The notes: generated from the letters alone by a model not told the origin. Shown: positions 10,427-22,437, counted from the stretch's first letter. The stretch is DNA of 64,000 nt from Acanthosepion esculentum (GCA_964036315.1 OZ038478.1:144530557-144594556), one strand, 5' to 3'. Made by a program: numbers and translations.

Positions 10427-10465
10427 AGAGCTCTCAACGGACGATATAGATCCGTTGAGAGCTCT
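10427..10465. repeat. Perfect 15-bp-arm palindrome
   Basis: The arms agagctctcaacgga (10427-10441) and tccgttgagagctct (10451-10465) are exact reverse complements with a 9-base loop. Pairing continues imperfectly outward (ttttggc.. / ..gtcaaaa). A decayed relative follows copy 2 of the 0.4-kb repeat near 7955-7985. Confidence 0.8.
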
Positions 10466-10792
10466 GTGTCAAAAGACAGATCCAAATGTGAAACTGATTA
10501 ATACAATGTATATATTGAAAATAGAGAAAGTTTAAATATATGTTTGACTAATTTCGTTACTGCATGTTAATTCTTATGAAATTTCTCTCATACAGATACA
10601 GATACGGATACGGATACTTATTTAACGTAAATCTGTGAAATTTTAACCTTAGGAGAGATATAATAGATAATTCATAATGTGTGACGTCATTTGTTTACAT
10701 TTGATACGCCATGAGCAGTTATGAATGTACGTGAAAGATTCATGGAAGATTGAAGTTTATATGCAGTAAATTCGACCTTGTCAACCGAATGA

Positions 10793-10873
10793 TCCTCAGT
10801 GGCTGAAACGTTAAGGCTCGTCAGGCTATATGACGGTTCCGTATAGGATACAGTTTCGAATCCTGTCGGAGGA
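10793..10873 (+). tRNA. tRNA-like sequence, class II (Leu/Ser-like) pseudogene or SINE head
   Basis: The 81 bases fold as a tRNA. The acceptor stem tcctcag/cggagga has six of seven pairs. The D arm is gct/ggc. The anticodon stem cgtca/tgacg is perfect around the loop ggctata. A variable arm can form (tcc/gga), and the T arm acagt-ttcgaat-cctgt has one mismatch. The inferred anticodon is CTA (reads UAG), and position 33 is G instead of T, so a working tRNA is unlikely. The A and B box regions (tggctgaaacgttaagg, gtttcgaatcc) are recognisable. Confidence 0.5.
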
Positions 10874-10879
10874 CGTATA

Positions 10880-11249
10880 TTTTCTATGAGAATTTCTCGG
10901 ACATTCAGGCTGGTAATTGTTATTTAATACTGTTTATTATAAGTTTATTATTACTTAAATACTTGTATCTATGAAAAGAATGTTAAACATAAAAATGTCT
11001 TTAAATAATTCATATTCTATTAACATTAATTTTTTAAAATCTATTCGTATCCCGTAAAACTTTAATAAGTTTATTTAAATTATAAAAAGTTTGGAACAAT
11101 TGCGTATTTTATATACTTTATATAATATATCTAATTGTTACCTTACATAATTAGATTCGTTTATATATTTTCTTCTGCATATCATAGTGTTTTTGTTAAT
11201 TATTTAATAAGAATCTCATGGATAATTATATATTAGAAAACACACACAC

Positions 11250-11250
<1 letters not shown>
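10880..11250. other. AT-rich, no gene seen
   Basis: The only notable match is 10976-11012, which resembles one arm of the perfect palindrome at 36878-36970 (gttaaacat...atgtctttaaat). Confidence 0.5.
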
Positions 11251-11305
<55 letters not shown>

Positions 11306-11329
11306 ATGTATAGCGAGAGAGAGAGAGAG

Positions 11330-11360
<31 letters not shown>

Positions 11361-11367
11361 GTTTTAT
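11234..11367. repeat. Compound microsatellite (CA)n(TA)n(GA)n(GATA)n
   Basis: Consecutive blocks of acac, tata, gaga and gata units. Confidence 0.95.
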
Positions 11368-11544
11368 TTTTATTTTGAACAGACATTTTTTACGTTTAAA
11401 TTGAAATTTTACCTAGGTTATGAATATTTTTTAATATATTTTTAAAGTTTTAGGGCAAGCACTATTTTAATATAGATTATAACTGGTTTATTAAGTTGAA
11501 TACTTGTGTCAAAATATTATCCATGGGAGGATAGAGACAGATTT

Positions 11545-11845
11545 TCAATTTTACACTTAAAATCTTTTTTTCAAATATATTCTCAATTGTCAATTTACGT
11601 GACGGTTTATGTCTACAATCCGAGCGTTTAAATTAGGTTACCACGAGTGTTATGACAACTGAGACAACACAACATTTTCCCCTTCCTACACGATGATAAC
11701 ATCGCTCTTTCGCCCAACCTCACTAAACGAAATCACAATTCTTAATTTTTAAAACTATAGTATTTTTTCTGTCTTCATTTGGTTTACATGTCTGAAGATT
11801 TGAAACCGTGTGTGACTTCAATGAAATAAAATATCACCAATGTTT
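11545..11845 (-). repeat. 0.3-kb repeat, inverted partner of 8013-8312
   Basis: Its reverse complement aligns with 8013-8312. No protein is encoded. It ends near a (TA)n tract, as many PLE ends in this window do. Confidence 0.65.
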
Positions 11846-11864
11846 TTAAGTGTTTGTTTTTCAT

Positions 11865-11865
<1 letters not shown>

Positions 11866-11895
<30 letters not shown>

Positions 11896-11915
11896 ATATG
11901 TTTGTGTGCTTGTGC

Positions 11916-12001
<86 letters not shown>
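11866..12001. repeat. (TA)n tracts
   Basis: Two long TA runs are separated by a short tgtgtgcttgtgcatg-like spacer at about 11900-11918. Confidence 0.95.
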
Positions 12002-12003
<2 letters not shown>

Positions 12004-12018
12004 GCACAAATAAACATT

Positions 12019-12426
12019 GTACAATCAGAAAATTGTTTCATTCTGCATATTTATTTCGCGCATGCGCGTTATTTTTTTTTTAATTTTGTCAAATGCACAA
12101 TATGGTAGCATCAGTTGGTAACCGTCTGTGAGTAAAATAGCACTATGAAGCAATTCACTCTGCCAGAAGTTTAGAAATGACATGTTGTACTACTTGGCAT
12201 TCCCATCGGAATTTCCAATACTAATATTTCAGAGTGTTTGTTGTCAATAAGAGGAGATGGCAGAGCATTAGAAAAAGTGGTTGATGTTAATGGCGATTTT
12301 ATTTAAAAACATCATCTATAGTTTTTTCAAGATATTTTTGTGTAATTTTGATAAATATATCCGTTAAAATGAGATATCAATGTCATTTGTAATTTACATT
12401 ATTTAGACGACAATATATTCCTTGTA

Positions 12427-12430
<4 letters not shown>
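12019..12430 (+). mobile_element. Internally deleted mariner relic
   Basis: It shares with 36033-36838 both an early segment (gttggtaaccgtctgtgag) and the 3' end, where the transposase tail reads as KVVDVNGDF followed by a stop. The 3' flank (gttaaaatgagatat...tttagacgacaat) also matches. Most of the transposase is missing, so this is a MITE-like deletion product. The left end is uncertain. Confidence 0.45.

Positions 12431-12507
<77 letters not shown>
12430..12507. repeat. (TA)n tract
   Basis: A pure TA run at the 3' boundary of PLE-B. Confidence 0.95.
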
Positions 12508-12509
<2 letters not shown>

Positions 12510-12512
<3 letters not shown>

Positions 12513-13910
12513 TATTTACATTGCTCGGACTATCATCTTTGTTGCCATATTTATCACAACGTTTCGGCCTTCTCCAGGTGTTTGGAATGTCGAACTGAAT
12601 CTTTTATATTGCTTGCTGGGGTAGACTGTTCTATTTTCACGTGCCATGTCTAAAGGATGTCAGTTATCATTTATCTGATGTTAATTACCCTCTCCAAGTT
12701 CTCCACCGCCTTATCTAGGTATTGAACTCACACTCTTTGGGCACTGTCACTGGATCTAACTAACGCCTTTATCCACTGTGCACCGTGTATGAATTTCTGG
12801 GTATTATAAACTTAATGTCTTCAGTAGTCATTTTTACCAGTGCTCATATTGCAATTTTTGCTGTTATTGTTTTCTGTTTTTTTCCACGGCTCATATTGCT
12901 ATTTCGTTGTAACTATTGCTTTTCTCTGGCACTCCTTATTACCATATTGTATTCATTTCTATGCTTGGTCGTCTCAAGAGATTCTTGTGGCCTAGCATAT
13001 GTTCTGATTTCTTAAGTTTACGAATTTTCAAATGACTTTCTATGTCTATGATTTCAACCTGATCCCACAGAGGGCGGTGATTTCCATTTTCTCTCCATAT
13101 GTGGTCAGCCATGCGTGATTTTTCCACTTCCCCTCGTGTTACAGCATTTTGGTGTTCTTGAAGCCTTACCTGTCTGCTCTTCATTTTTCTTTCTGCAGCT
13201 CCACTGGGTGAAGTACACACAGTCTTTAGACATGTTCTCCTCTATGGGGGATCTTATTCGGAAGAGGTATCTGCGAAGTGTCATCCAACTTTTGAATGTT
13301 GTCCTCATGTTATATGGACCGCAGATCCTCTGTATTTTCTCTGATAACCCATTCACATGAGGCAGGCAGATTTTTTTCTGGGTGTTGTTGTCCTCCTCTT
13401 GTACCCACCTACCACAGTTTATTGGGGCTGCTGCCATGTACCCAGGGTAGTTGTTACGTTGTAGGGTACTGCTTTTATTGATCAATTCTTTATCTAATGT
13501 CTCTGGGTCGCCACTCACGACTTTTGCTCCGTGTTGTAAGCAGCGGACGATCCCTTTCTTTACGCTGTATGGATGAGTTGAAATTGAGGTACTGTCCGGT
13601 GAATGTCGGTTTGCGGTATACGGATGTCTTGAACCCATGATCTGTTCGAGATATTAGAACATCCAGGAATAGGAGCGCGTTGTTACTCTCTTTCTCCATC
13701 GTGAACCTGTTTTAAAAGTCTTATTGACTTAACATGGTCCCGTAGAATCTGGACATCTTGCTGGTGTGGCCAGAGTATGAAGATGTCATCTACGTATCTT
13801 AACCACATTGTTGCCTTTAGAGATATAGATTCTAATGTCATTTCCTCAAAGTATTCTCTATATATATTCGCCATTACGAGCCCATTCCTAAGCTCTCACC
13901 CTGTCGACAG
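12510..13910 (-). pseudogene. Penelope-like element B (RT and GIY-YIG), frameshifted
   Basis: On the minus strand from about 13910, pieces in successive frames give ANIYREYFEEM, the catalytic WLRYVDDIFILW, then LLFLDVLISR and TSVYRKPTFTGQYLNFNS, then HPYSVKKGIVRCLQHGAKV. The connector follows (LSEKIQRICGPYNMRT and KDCVYF) and then the GIY-YIG remainder (VTRGEVEKSRMADHIW, RRPSIEMNTIW) near 12935. This is the classic Penelope order RT-connector-EN. The N-terminal RT half is missing: the copy begins abruptly at about 13910, where an inverted copy of the 3' end starts. Several frameshifts make it non-functional. The 3' untranslated part runs to (TA)n. Confidence 0.85.
12581..12948 (-). repeat. 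PLE-B terminal repeat, left arm
   Basis: This 3' terminal region is repeated in reverse orientation at 13937-14275. Landmarks shared by both arms are gtgttagttagatccagtgacag, split here as gttagttagatcc and agtgaca, and cagttcgacattccaa at the outer end. Confidence 0.8.
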
Positions 13911-13936
13911 TACTTCAATCTCCGAAACCGACAAAG

Positions 13937-14275
13937 CATAAATATTGTAATAAGGAATGTCAGAGAAAAGCAACAGTAAGAACGAAATTGCAATATGAAC
14001 TCTGTTAAAAAACATTGCTGAAGACATTAGGTTTATAATACCCAGGAATTCATACACATATCCTCAAGGACACATGGCACAGTGGGTAAAGGTGTTAGTT
14101 AGATCCAGTGACAGGATCCAAAGAGAGAGAGAGAGTTCTATACCTTGTTAAGGCAGTAGAGAACTTGGAGAATTAACAGGAGATAAATGATAACTGACAT
14201 CCATTAGTCATGGTACGTGGAACTAAAACGGTCTACTCCACTGAGCGAAATAAACGGTTCAGTTCGACATTCCAA
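13937..14275 (+). repeat. PLE-B terminal repeat, right (inverted) arm
   Basis: This is the reverse-orientation copy of 12581-12948. It places an inverted pseudo-LTR directly against the truncated 5' side of PLE-B, an arrangement known for Penelope elements. Confidence 0.8.
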
Positions 14276-14502
14276 CGTTCGACATTCGGAGCTTATCCGT
14301 GAATAAGAAAAGGATCCAGTTTTGAAAATCAACCAAATATATAATTCTACAAAAGCCGCTTGTATTAAATGCAAAAGAATATCATCTCTCCAAGACACTT
14401 ATAAAAAATAATCCATGATATAGCACGCCTTTTTAAACATTATCAAGGAATCGATTAACCGAAATAATTTCAAGATAATAAGCAACAAATCAGAATACTT
14501 TT

Positions 14503-14635
<133 letters not shown>

Positions 14636-14689
14636 CAAATGAGATAAAGAACAAATGTTGTAAAAACACACAGTTCGTAGCATTTACTT

Positions 14690-16480
14690 TTTAAAATAAT
14701 GCCCAATACAAAATAGAGCAAAATATTATCAATATATTCTTATTACAAGAATAATAAAAACATTAAAATTGTTCTATTATAATCACTTATATATGTGTGT
14801 GCATGAGCCAGTCTGTGCGTGTAGATGTGAACTTTCACAAATTTTATAACAACATTTTCTGGATATTTTTATGTACATTCTGGTTTATATTTTTCATCAT
14901 TCCATTCATCTTTTCAGCTGAACTGATAAAAAATTAAGACTGAGATGTTTAAATAATATATAATTGGGTGCTGAAAATTTTTACTACACTCAAGAAGGAA
15001 TTTCAAATATATGTTTTTCTTTTGGTCAAATGTTAAGAAGTGAGACAGATCGAGAACGTTTCTTATTCTTAGATTTGTACGTTTTTTTTTCTTACATCCT
15101 TTAAGCTATTTCTTAGTAAATATTATTTATGGGAGTTCTAAATACCAAACAAAAAACAGTAAGGACAAACCAAAAAAAGAAGAAAACCAAAGTAATTAAA
15201 AATATAAAACCAATTCACAAACAATCCATATCTGTCCTGAATCTAACCTACTTCTTGCAAAAACTGGTGAGGTATAATGTTTATCTTTATTTAATTTGGA
15301 AATGGTGGACCTTTTCAGTTATAAAGTATATTGAAGTAAGCAAGACACCACCCAAAATTCGATGGATTATAATAGAAATATCTGCAGAATAAAGTGTTAA
15401 ACTCTTTCATAACTGTTACTATTCATTCAAAAACGCTTTGTAAACATTCCTAATAAAGAGGATAGATGGAATTCTGGACAAAGAAATATTTCTAAATATA
15501 AAATGAGATTTTAAGTAGTATTTTTGTCTTTCTAATACGTACAAAATGTTTTAAATAAACATAAGCTTAGCTATTTTCAAATTGTATTGAACTATATTCT
15601 TTACTTTTGTATATAAAATAACGTTTTGCTTATTTCGTTTGATAACTAAAGAGAATTCTACTTATATTTCAGATTTTCTTCACTTTCTTTTTAACTCTGA
15701 TTTTAGGATATCATTCTTGCTAACTATATTTTGACTTGTATAACTTTTAAAATATATGTGCGACTTTGGGTCATTTCTTTTTTAATTTTTAACTTTATTT
15801 ACATAATTTACAATCCATTCTTGTTTCACCCACATTCATATATATAGTTTTCATTTCTATCTTTTGAAATTCTTAACTTGTCTTTTATATCAAGAGATAG
15901 AATTCAAAACGATCTATCCTCACAAAAATTCATTTTTTGCTCAGTGAATATTTTGTAATCCTTATTTTCATTTTTAAATATTTTGTGCGATTCTCATACA
16001 CATTTGCTTGTGAGCTGAGGTTGTCACCAATCTTTCTTGTATTCAATACTATTTCTTTCTAATATTCCATGTCTACCTTCATGCATAGCATACTTAGTTT
16101 TGCATAGATTTATATAAAGAAACAGTAAAATATTTTCTACTCTTTTGCTTATTAACCATTGCCTACAATTAGCATTAACTATCGGTTTTATACATAAACC
16201 GAACGTGGATTGTCGATATCTCCAAGGAATACATACATTAAAATGGCCTAAATATCGTACAGATAATGGAACATGCCATACACAAGCCGATCATTAAGAA
16301 ACAGGAATACTTCAGTAGAAAGAGAAGACGAATATCAACCCTCCGATATGGCATTGAATGTTTGACAATTTGCTCATATTCCTCATCATTAGGAGTAAAA
16401 TGCAACAGATGTAGTTTTACAGAACGATGCTTACCATTCTCTGAATGCAACGTAGCAAGTGTTAGAGAAAATGAGAACAT
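14690..16480. other. AT-rich, no gene or repeat recognised
   Basis: Short open frames occur on both strands (for example 15129-15392) but have low-complexity, Lys/Ile-rich content and match nothing I know. Confidence 0.5.
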
Positions 16481-16559
16481 TAAAATGACATTTTTGCATA
16501 GGATTAGAAATAAACTTTACTTTTCCAGCGCTTATAATAAGGAAAGCAAATTTGTAGAA

Positions 16560-16780
16560 GTTGACAAAAACATAACGAAAGCAAGAGAGGCAGAGGCGGG
16601 AAAAGAAAACTACATTACGAGAGTTTATGGATAGTAAGACGAACTGGGAGGTATAGTAAAAACATAAACAAGATTTTTAACTACGAATGATAGGAAATTG
16701 TGGAGAGCCATTGTCGCCAACTGAACAGAGAAGAAAAATATGAGCATGTGCACTGAACATAACTGGACATAAATAGGAAA
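16560..16780 (+). pseudogene. LINE ORF2 tail fragment (group L-A)
   Basis: In broken frames one reads a basic AEAGKENYIT stretch and then NDRKLWRAIVAN, matching the C-terminal ..KDRKLWRAMIAH.. of the LINE family also present at 61440-62110. Only the tail survives. Clade assignment is uncertain. Confidence 0.5.
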
Positions 16781-17143
16781 TAGCAATTAAGTAACCGAAA
16801 ACATTAGAGGATTTCTTGCTATTCAAGTTTCCGATGAGACCCACAATAATCGAGTAAAATAATTAAGACACATTTTATTTTGGTTATAATGAGCGGTTTA
16901 GATTAATAAGGTGAATATCTCGGTTAATTTTGTTGGTAAGGACGGATATTATTTTTAAAAGTAAATCATCTTCGCACAATATGAATTATTTTATCTCATT
17001 TATGTGTATGCCTACATTTATATGCGCATAGGTGTATATGAGTAAACACAAAACTATATATATATATATAAGGAGCGTGAATAATATCGGAAGAAGGTTT
17101 TCTTAGATGTAGGTAACTATATAAATCTATGCATATGTGTGTG

Positions 17144-17253
17144 TAGGGTGCGGCAGAAATAACTCCCATATAATAGAAATAAATTAGGTAGATGAAGACA
17201 CCACTGTCAATAATGCCTTACCCTTATCAGGGATATATTTCTGCTGCACTATA
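17144..17253. mobile_element. 110-bp MITE-like element with terminal inverted repeats
   Basis: The ends tagggtgcggcagaaataac and the reverse complement of gggatatatttctgctgcac..ta pair over about 20 bases with few mismatches. The core between them is about 60 bases and codes nothing. It is a short non-autonomous DNA transposon or foldback; the superfamily is not determined. Confidence 0.6.
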
Positions 17254-18465
17254 TATAAATGTGTATGTGTGTGCGTTTGTGTATGCATGTATATAAATGA
17301 CTATAACTATATATATATATATACATATAATTATAGTGATCATTTATATGATCACTTACGCTCATTCTAATTTTAATAGTTTACTCATTATTACTGCTAA
17401 ATTTTGATACTCAGCCGTACAGTCAAAAAGTTATCCTCCCAAGACACCCGATCTACGTTTTCCTTTTATTCCCCACGCACATATATAAACGCATTATAAC
17501 TAGTTTTCTTTATTAGTTTTTTTTACTTGTTTCTTCAGTACACGTAATGTTTCACATAATTTTACTTTCTTTTTCACCCCACGTCATTCTGTAGTTCACT
17601 GTTCCTGTTGACTTTAATTTGCCATCAATGTTTCCACGTATTATTTTGGGGTTTTATTTATCATTCGCTTTTTATTGGTTTTGCTTTTTTCCCATCACCA
17701 AGAAAATTGATAAATTATGAACATTTCTCTGAGAGAAACGTTTGTTTACACTCAAGAGGAACAATGTTGAATTATGTTTTTAAACATCATGACATTTATG
17801 CTCTAAGAAGCGACGCATTTTTCATTTTATTTTTATTATGTTTTCTTTAATTCAGAACGTATTATTCGTTTGCATATATCTTCCTTCATTTTATTGTTAG
17901 TAAATTTTTACAGTGTTTGTTTACTAAGTCATATGACGACATGCAACATGGCTATAGGTCTATGTTCCTCACTTATCACCTACAAAGCTTAACAGCTCTT
18001 CGTCGGTTTTACACCGTTATGGCGACGAGAATCATTTTTTCTCTAGCATCCAACATGGCATTGGTTCCAATAATTCACGAGAATAACATACCGGTATTAA
18101 TTATTATTTTTTGGCCCAGCAATGATGCAAAATTTTCTTTAAATAACAGAAAAAGTTTTCAACAAAACTAATTTACCGTATGGAAGTGAAAAGAAAAACT
18201 ATTATTAATTTCCTCACGAGTTTTCGAATGTCATTTGAAAACTTTTCTTAGCTTTTTGTGCTTAATATTCTACATAGCTTAAGAAAATAAACAAAGGTGG
18301 ATTATAATCAAATATAAAACTAGAATTCATTACTGCAACAAGAATATTAATTATGAAACTGAAGAAGTGACTGTATTAATTGCAATTGATTTTCTCATAG
18401 GTCTCCGACAGCGGTGTATTTAAAACAGAATTCGAAGTTCTTTTATCTTGTTTATGTGCCGTCAA
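17254..18465. other. No gene recognised
   Basis: AT-rich with a short (TA)n at 17310-17330. Frames at 17608-17850 and 17917-18171 are open but hydrophobic and unsupported. Confidence 0.45.
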
Positions 18466-18469
18466 TGAA

Positions 18470-18940
18470 GTGTTTTAACAGAGGACCGAATGTGCGATAC
18501 TGACATCTGAAGGCGCGCTTGAATAGCCAAAGATGCATTACAAAATTCAGGCAGAGATTTAAGAAACGGGAAATTTTCGTTAAAAACAAGGAAAAAAGGT
18601 ACTGGACTGTTCCGTAATATCACCCAATCTATATGTGGCTGTGTAATACTGAACAATCTCCTCACAGATGAAGAAGAGATTTGAAGCAACAGAAATGTGG
18701 TTCTACAGAAGGATGCTGAGGAGACCACGGCCCGTCCATACAAACAACGACGAAGGCGTAACTATCGGGAAAAGACAGTTGACATTTCTAGGGAAAGAGG
18801 GATTAGAAATCTGATAACTCACAGGACAGATTGAAGGCAAGCGGGAGAGAAGAAAACAACGCTTAACCTATTTAGTGAGATTTAATCATAAATTGGTTGG
18901 CGGAATGAGGTTTAAGACTGATAACTAAAAGACAAATTAT
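18470..18940 (+). pseudogene. LINE ORF2 C-terminal fragment (group L-A)
   Basis: Across frames the plus strand gives KKVLDCSV, TISSQMKKRFEATEMWFYRR and MLRRP, then RQLTFLGKEGLE and a Lys/Arg-rich tail. This matches the post-RT region found in several other copies here. The copy lacks the RT core and has frame breaks. It is a relic of a LINE whose exact clade I cannot fix by eye. Confidence 0.7.
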
Positions 18941-19399
18941 ACAAGATAAGATTAAATGATTGATGTTCTGAGTGATATTGTTAACGGAGTCTCCGGTTGG
19001 TCAAGTTTATATAAATGTTGAAGGATCCATGTAGTTGCTCGGCCACAGGTTCCATATAATATATATGCGTGCCGATTTGAACTTTGAGCGATTTCTTATT
19101 CAAATAAAAAACCTAAAAATTGTTGCCTCCAAGCGGACCAGTGTTCAGGCCTTCAGAATGTAAAATCTACCTATGCTGTAAATACTATTCTCTCGCTTTA
19201 ACTCACCTTGATCTTTTCATGTCTTATCCGTTAACCCACAGCTGCCACTACGTAAAGAAAAGTCTCAATAAAAGAAGTCTAGGCAGAACAACACTGAACA
19301 TTGTTTATTGGTGAACTTATAAGTTTACAAAGAGACTTTTATTTATTTTGTAAATACATGTTTTCTATTCATTCTCATGGCGTTTGGACTATTACTAAT

Positions 19400-20250
19400 A
19401 AGAATTCAGGCATTGCATGGTATGGACGCTTTACAATCCACTTACAATCACTCTCAGCCGATGTCCTGCCATCTGATTACAAAAGCTCACTAGCTAGGTT
19501 CATGACATGTCATATGAGTGTCAAATTCTCCAAGTCCGTATTTCCTTGTTTTCCGAGAAAGTTCATCTGTCTCATTCTGATTCTAGGTACAAGTTACATG
19601 TTTGTTCCCGTTTTCCTTAACATTTTCTATTTTCTCGGATATTTTGTCCACAGTATTCTCAGCATCCTTCTGTAGAACAAAGGCGTTATTGCGTCAGGTC
19701 TTCCAGTCATTCATTGACATATATATGTAGTATTTATAATTTCAGCGTTCTTTTCTGTGTTTCTAGTGTAATTCTGCTGTTTCTCACACTTTACATTTTT
19801 GGAAAGCTTGTTTCGCTATTCCAGTGCTACTTAAGAATTCATGTCTCATTTCAGTTGTCTGTTATGAAAATTTCCTGATTGTTACATTTCTATGCTGGCT
19901 TCATTCTGACCTCTCCAGTTGACAGCTCGTATCTTAGGCTATTCCTCATGCTAAATACCATAATATCCTGTCCTCTTCATTGTGATTTTTGATCCCTCAC
20001 TTTCCTTTACTAAATTATTCATAAATTATTTCTTTCTATGCCATTAACTGAGTACCATCTGCGTATATTGTTAAATATTTAACATTTATTTTATGGATTC
20101 TAGTTCCCTTTGCAGAGCCTTGTTGTATAGTTTGAATATAACCGGCGAGTAAATGCATTCTTTTTGCGTACTCTCAGTTCATTTTCTGTCCACAACCAGG
20201 AGGTAGATCCCACGAGTTTTGCCGGATTTGCTGATATTATTTTGCAAATA
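19400..20250 (-). pseudogene. LINE RT and C-terminal fragment (group L-A)
   Basis: On the minus strand from 20250: the RT catalytic box appears as YADGT, followed by MVFSMRNSLRYELSTGEVRMK in parts, then LFYRRMLRILWTKYP and RIRMRQMNFLG...LENLTL. The order equals that of the family at 18470 and 61440. The usual YADD box has become YADG, and stops are frequent, so this copy is inactive. Confidence 0.7.
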
Positions 20251-20255
20251 AATAT

Positions 20256-21150
20256 TTTCCTAGCAATTCAATGGGGAGATAATAAGAAATATTGTTCGAT
20301 AATGATTGTTGGATGAAAAGGGAATGTATCAAAATGTAATCAACTAAAAAATACATTGAAATAAATGTGATGATAGTAATTTTGATTCAGAAGGAGATAG
20401 ACCTCTTTGATATTTTTCGAATTTGGCAGGTTTGAATAATTTAGTTTAATATAATTTATTTAAGGTCATGAAACGATTTTTCAGTGTAATCTTTTCGTTT
20501 TGTAACAATTTGCATTTAGGTGAGACTATCTCTGAAAACGGTAGCGCCATGCCTGCATGTCGCTACAGTTTCGGAAATATCTTAACTGTTTGCTGTATAG
20601 AAGCGAATTCCCAGATCAATGATTTCAATAGCTTGGAACGAGTGAAGCCTATGAGTCCTGGTGAAAAACAGTTTCCTTCGAGCATCGTTGACTGATGCTA
20701 AATAATTACCAAGAAGTGTACAAGATAACAGAAAGAACAAAACTTGGTGGCACTCAGCAGCAGCAGCAGCAGCAGCAAATAAAATGGATATCACATGTAA
20801 CTGGAAGAAAAAATAACCACAATCAAAATAATGACATTCCCTACCACTTTAAATAAAAGGTTAGAAAGGAAACCACCAATTTAAGAATCACAGCCTGATG
20901 ACACGAAATAGCATCATCTAATAGTTAGAAAACCGCAACACAATTTTACTAACTCGATCTTATATTCGTAATTAGGTTTCCTATATCTAGCACTGATATA
21001 TTTGCATCATTCAAGTTTAGTGTTCCTTTTTATACATCTGTACTCTTACATGTGCTGATATTGCATTATGTTCATATGATTGAGAACTTAACCCTTCTTA
21101 TTTATTGAACAACCATCCTTCATGACAATTACTCGTTTCCGATAATGCAC
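20256..21150. other. No gene recognised; (CAG)7 tract
   Basis: A 75-codon plus-strand frame at 20468-20695 starts MKRFFSVIFSFCNNLH but has no recognisable domain. A short CAG repeat lies at 20756-20777. Confidence 0.4.
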
Positions 21151-21153
21151 ACA

Positions 21154-21302
<149 letters not shown>

Positions 21303-21421
21303 AGTATGTGGTGCAGTTCAATTTACATTACATGATTCATTCATACAAAAACAGATATTGAATGGCGAGAATACATCTTCGCAAACACATTTAATAAAGG
21401 ACATTAACCCCGAACCTGTAG

Positions 21422-21682
21422 ATGAATGTTATGATCCCTGTTTATAAATTCCAGTTGCATATCCATACAGATAGCCGAAGAAGAAAGGAAATATTTATAG
21501 ACTTTACTGTTAGAAAAGTGTATAAGTTACGCACCACACGGCTAGATTCGAAGTTTATCAGTCGGCTGCCCAGACAAATAAACTTACTGCTTTATATGCC
21601 GAAAAATAGAAATATATGGGTTCATTTCCTTACCGATATAGTCCTGAAAACCGTAACCGCGCGAGCGTATCAGCAGGTAAGT
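21422..21682 (+). other. Open segment ending in a consensus splice donor (possible exon, weak)
   Basis: An 87-codon open stretch ends at cag|gtaagt near 21679, a full-consensus donor. The sequence is not obviously repetitive. No acceptor or homologous protein is recognised, so it may be chance. Confidence 0.2.
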
Positions 21683-21699
21683 GTTAGCGGGATGTAATA

Positions 21700-22350
21700 C
21701 CTATAATATGCACTAACATTCAGATGGAATTTAGATTAAGTTGAGGTTTTAATACTTCTGGCTAAAAAATGAACATGAGAAATAGCTTTTGCTGTTTGGA
21801 GTTGTTTAGGGCTTTACTGTTAAGTCTTCTCTGCTATATGAAAATAATTTAAGGTTTATAATATATCTACTGAAGAACGAATGAAGAGACTGAGGACGCT
21901 AACATTAGTTAAAAAGGTGGGGTAGCTAACATTAGGTAAGAAATCTCTTCATGATATCATCTTTATTTCAAAGGCCATCCTACGACTGTAACACACACTC
22001 CAGCGTCTTTATAATTCTTTCTAACCATCTTCACCATATTATAATATCGAAACTAAACAATAATGAAATATAATGCAGAACAATCGTTTTTTTAAAGCGG
22101 CATTGTATTATTATTAGTAAGTCACTAGTATCTAACCAAATCTTTGATTTTATTCAAAATATCCCAAGCCAGACGCTTCATTTTGTAAATTCATACACAG
22201 AAATATTTAATGCTGATTTAGCAAAGAACAATCCTCTTTCACACACACCTGACTAGTACCTTGAAGAATTTATCAATTCGGTCTCTTCAGTTGTTTTGTC
22301 TAAAGATGTTTGGAGTCAGGAAAGAAATCTTGATAATGTTCATGCGAATA
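21700..22350. other. No gene recognised
   Basis: AT-rich DNA without recognisable repeats or domains. Confidence 0.45.
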
Positions 22351-22355
22351 TAATC

Positions 22356-22374
22356 AGTTTCAGTTTCAGTTTCA

Positions 22375-22434
<60 letters not shown>
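22356..22434. repeat. (TTTCAG)n then (CT)n microsatellite
   Basis: Four hexamers of tttcag type run into a pure CT tract of about 55 bases. Confidence 0.95.

Positions 22435-22437
<3 letters not shown>

Noticed and set aside
11791..11810. CTGAAGATTTGAAACC in the 0.3-kb inverted repeat
   Set aside because: The core boxes are present but no stem II separates them.
11784..12108. Open frames of repeated Ile-Tyr on both strands (also at 14399-14721, 21088-21447, 28717-28920, 37598-37910, 39154-39492, 47007-47231, 52509-52755 and others)
   Set aside because: They are translations of (TA)n, (CA)n and (TG)n microsatellites.
12561..12578. CTGGAGA..GGCC-GAAAC on the minus strand at the end of PLE-B
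   Set aside because: The core has G instead of A at an invariant site and stem II lacks a loop; at best a relic.
13115..13481. Plus-strand frames of 81 and 61 codons
   Set aside because: They are antisense to PLE-B RT and connector sequence.
20893..20911. CTGATGA-CAC-GAAA, looked like a hammerhead core
   Set aside because: Only three bases lie between the two boxes, so no stem II can form.
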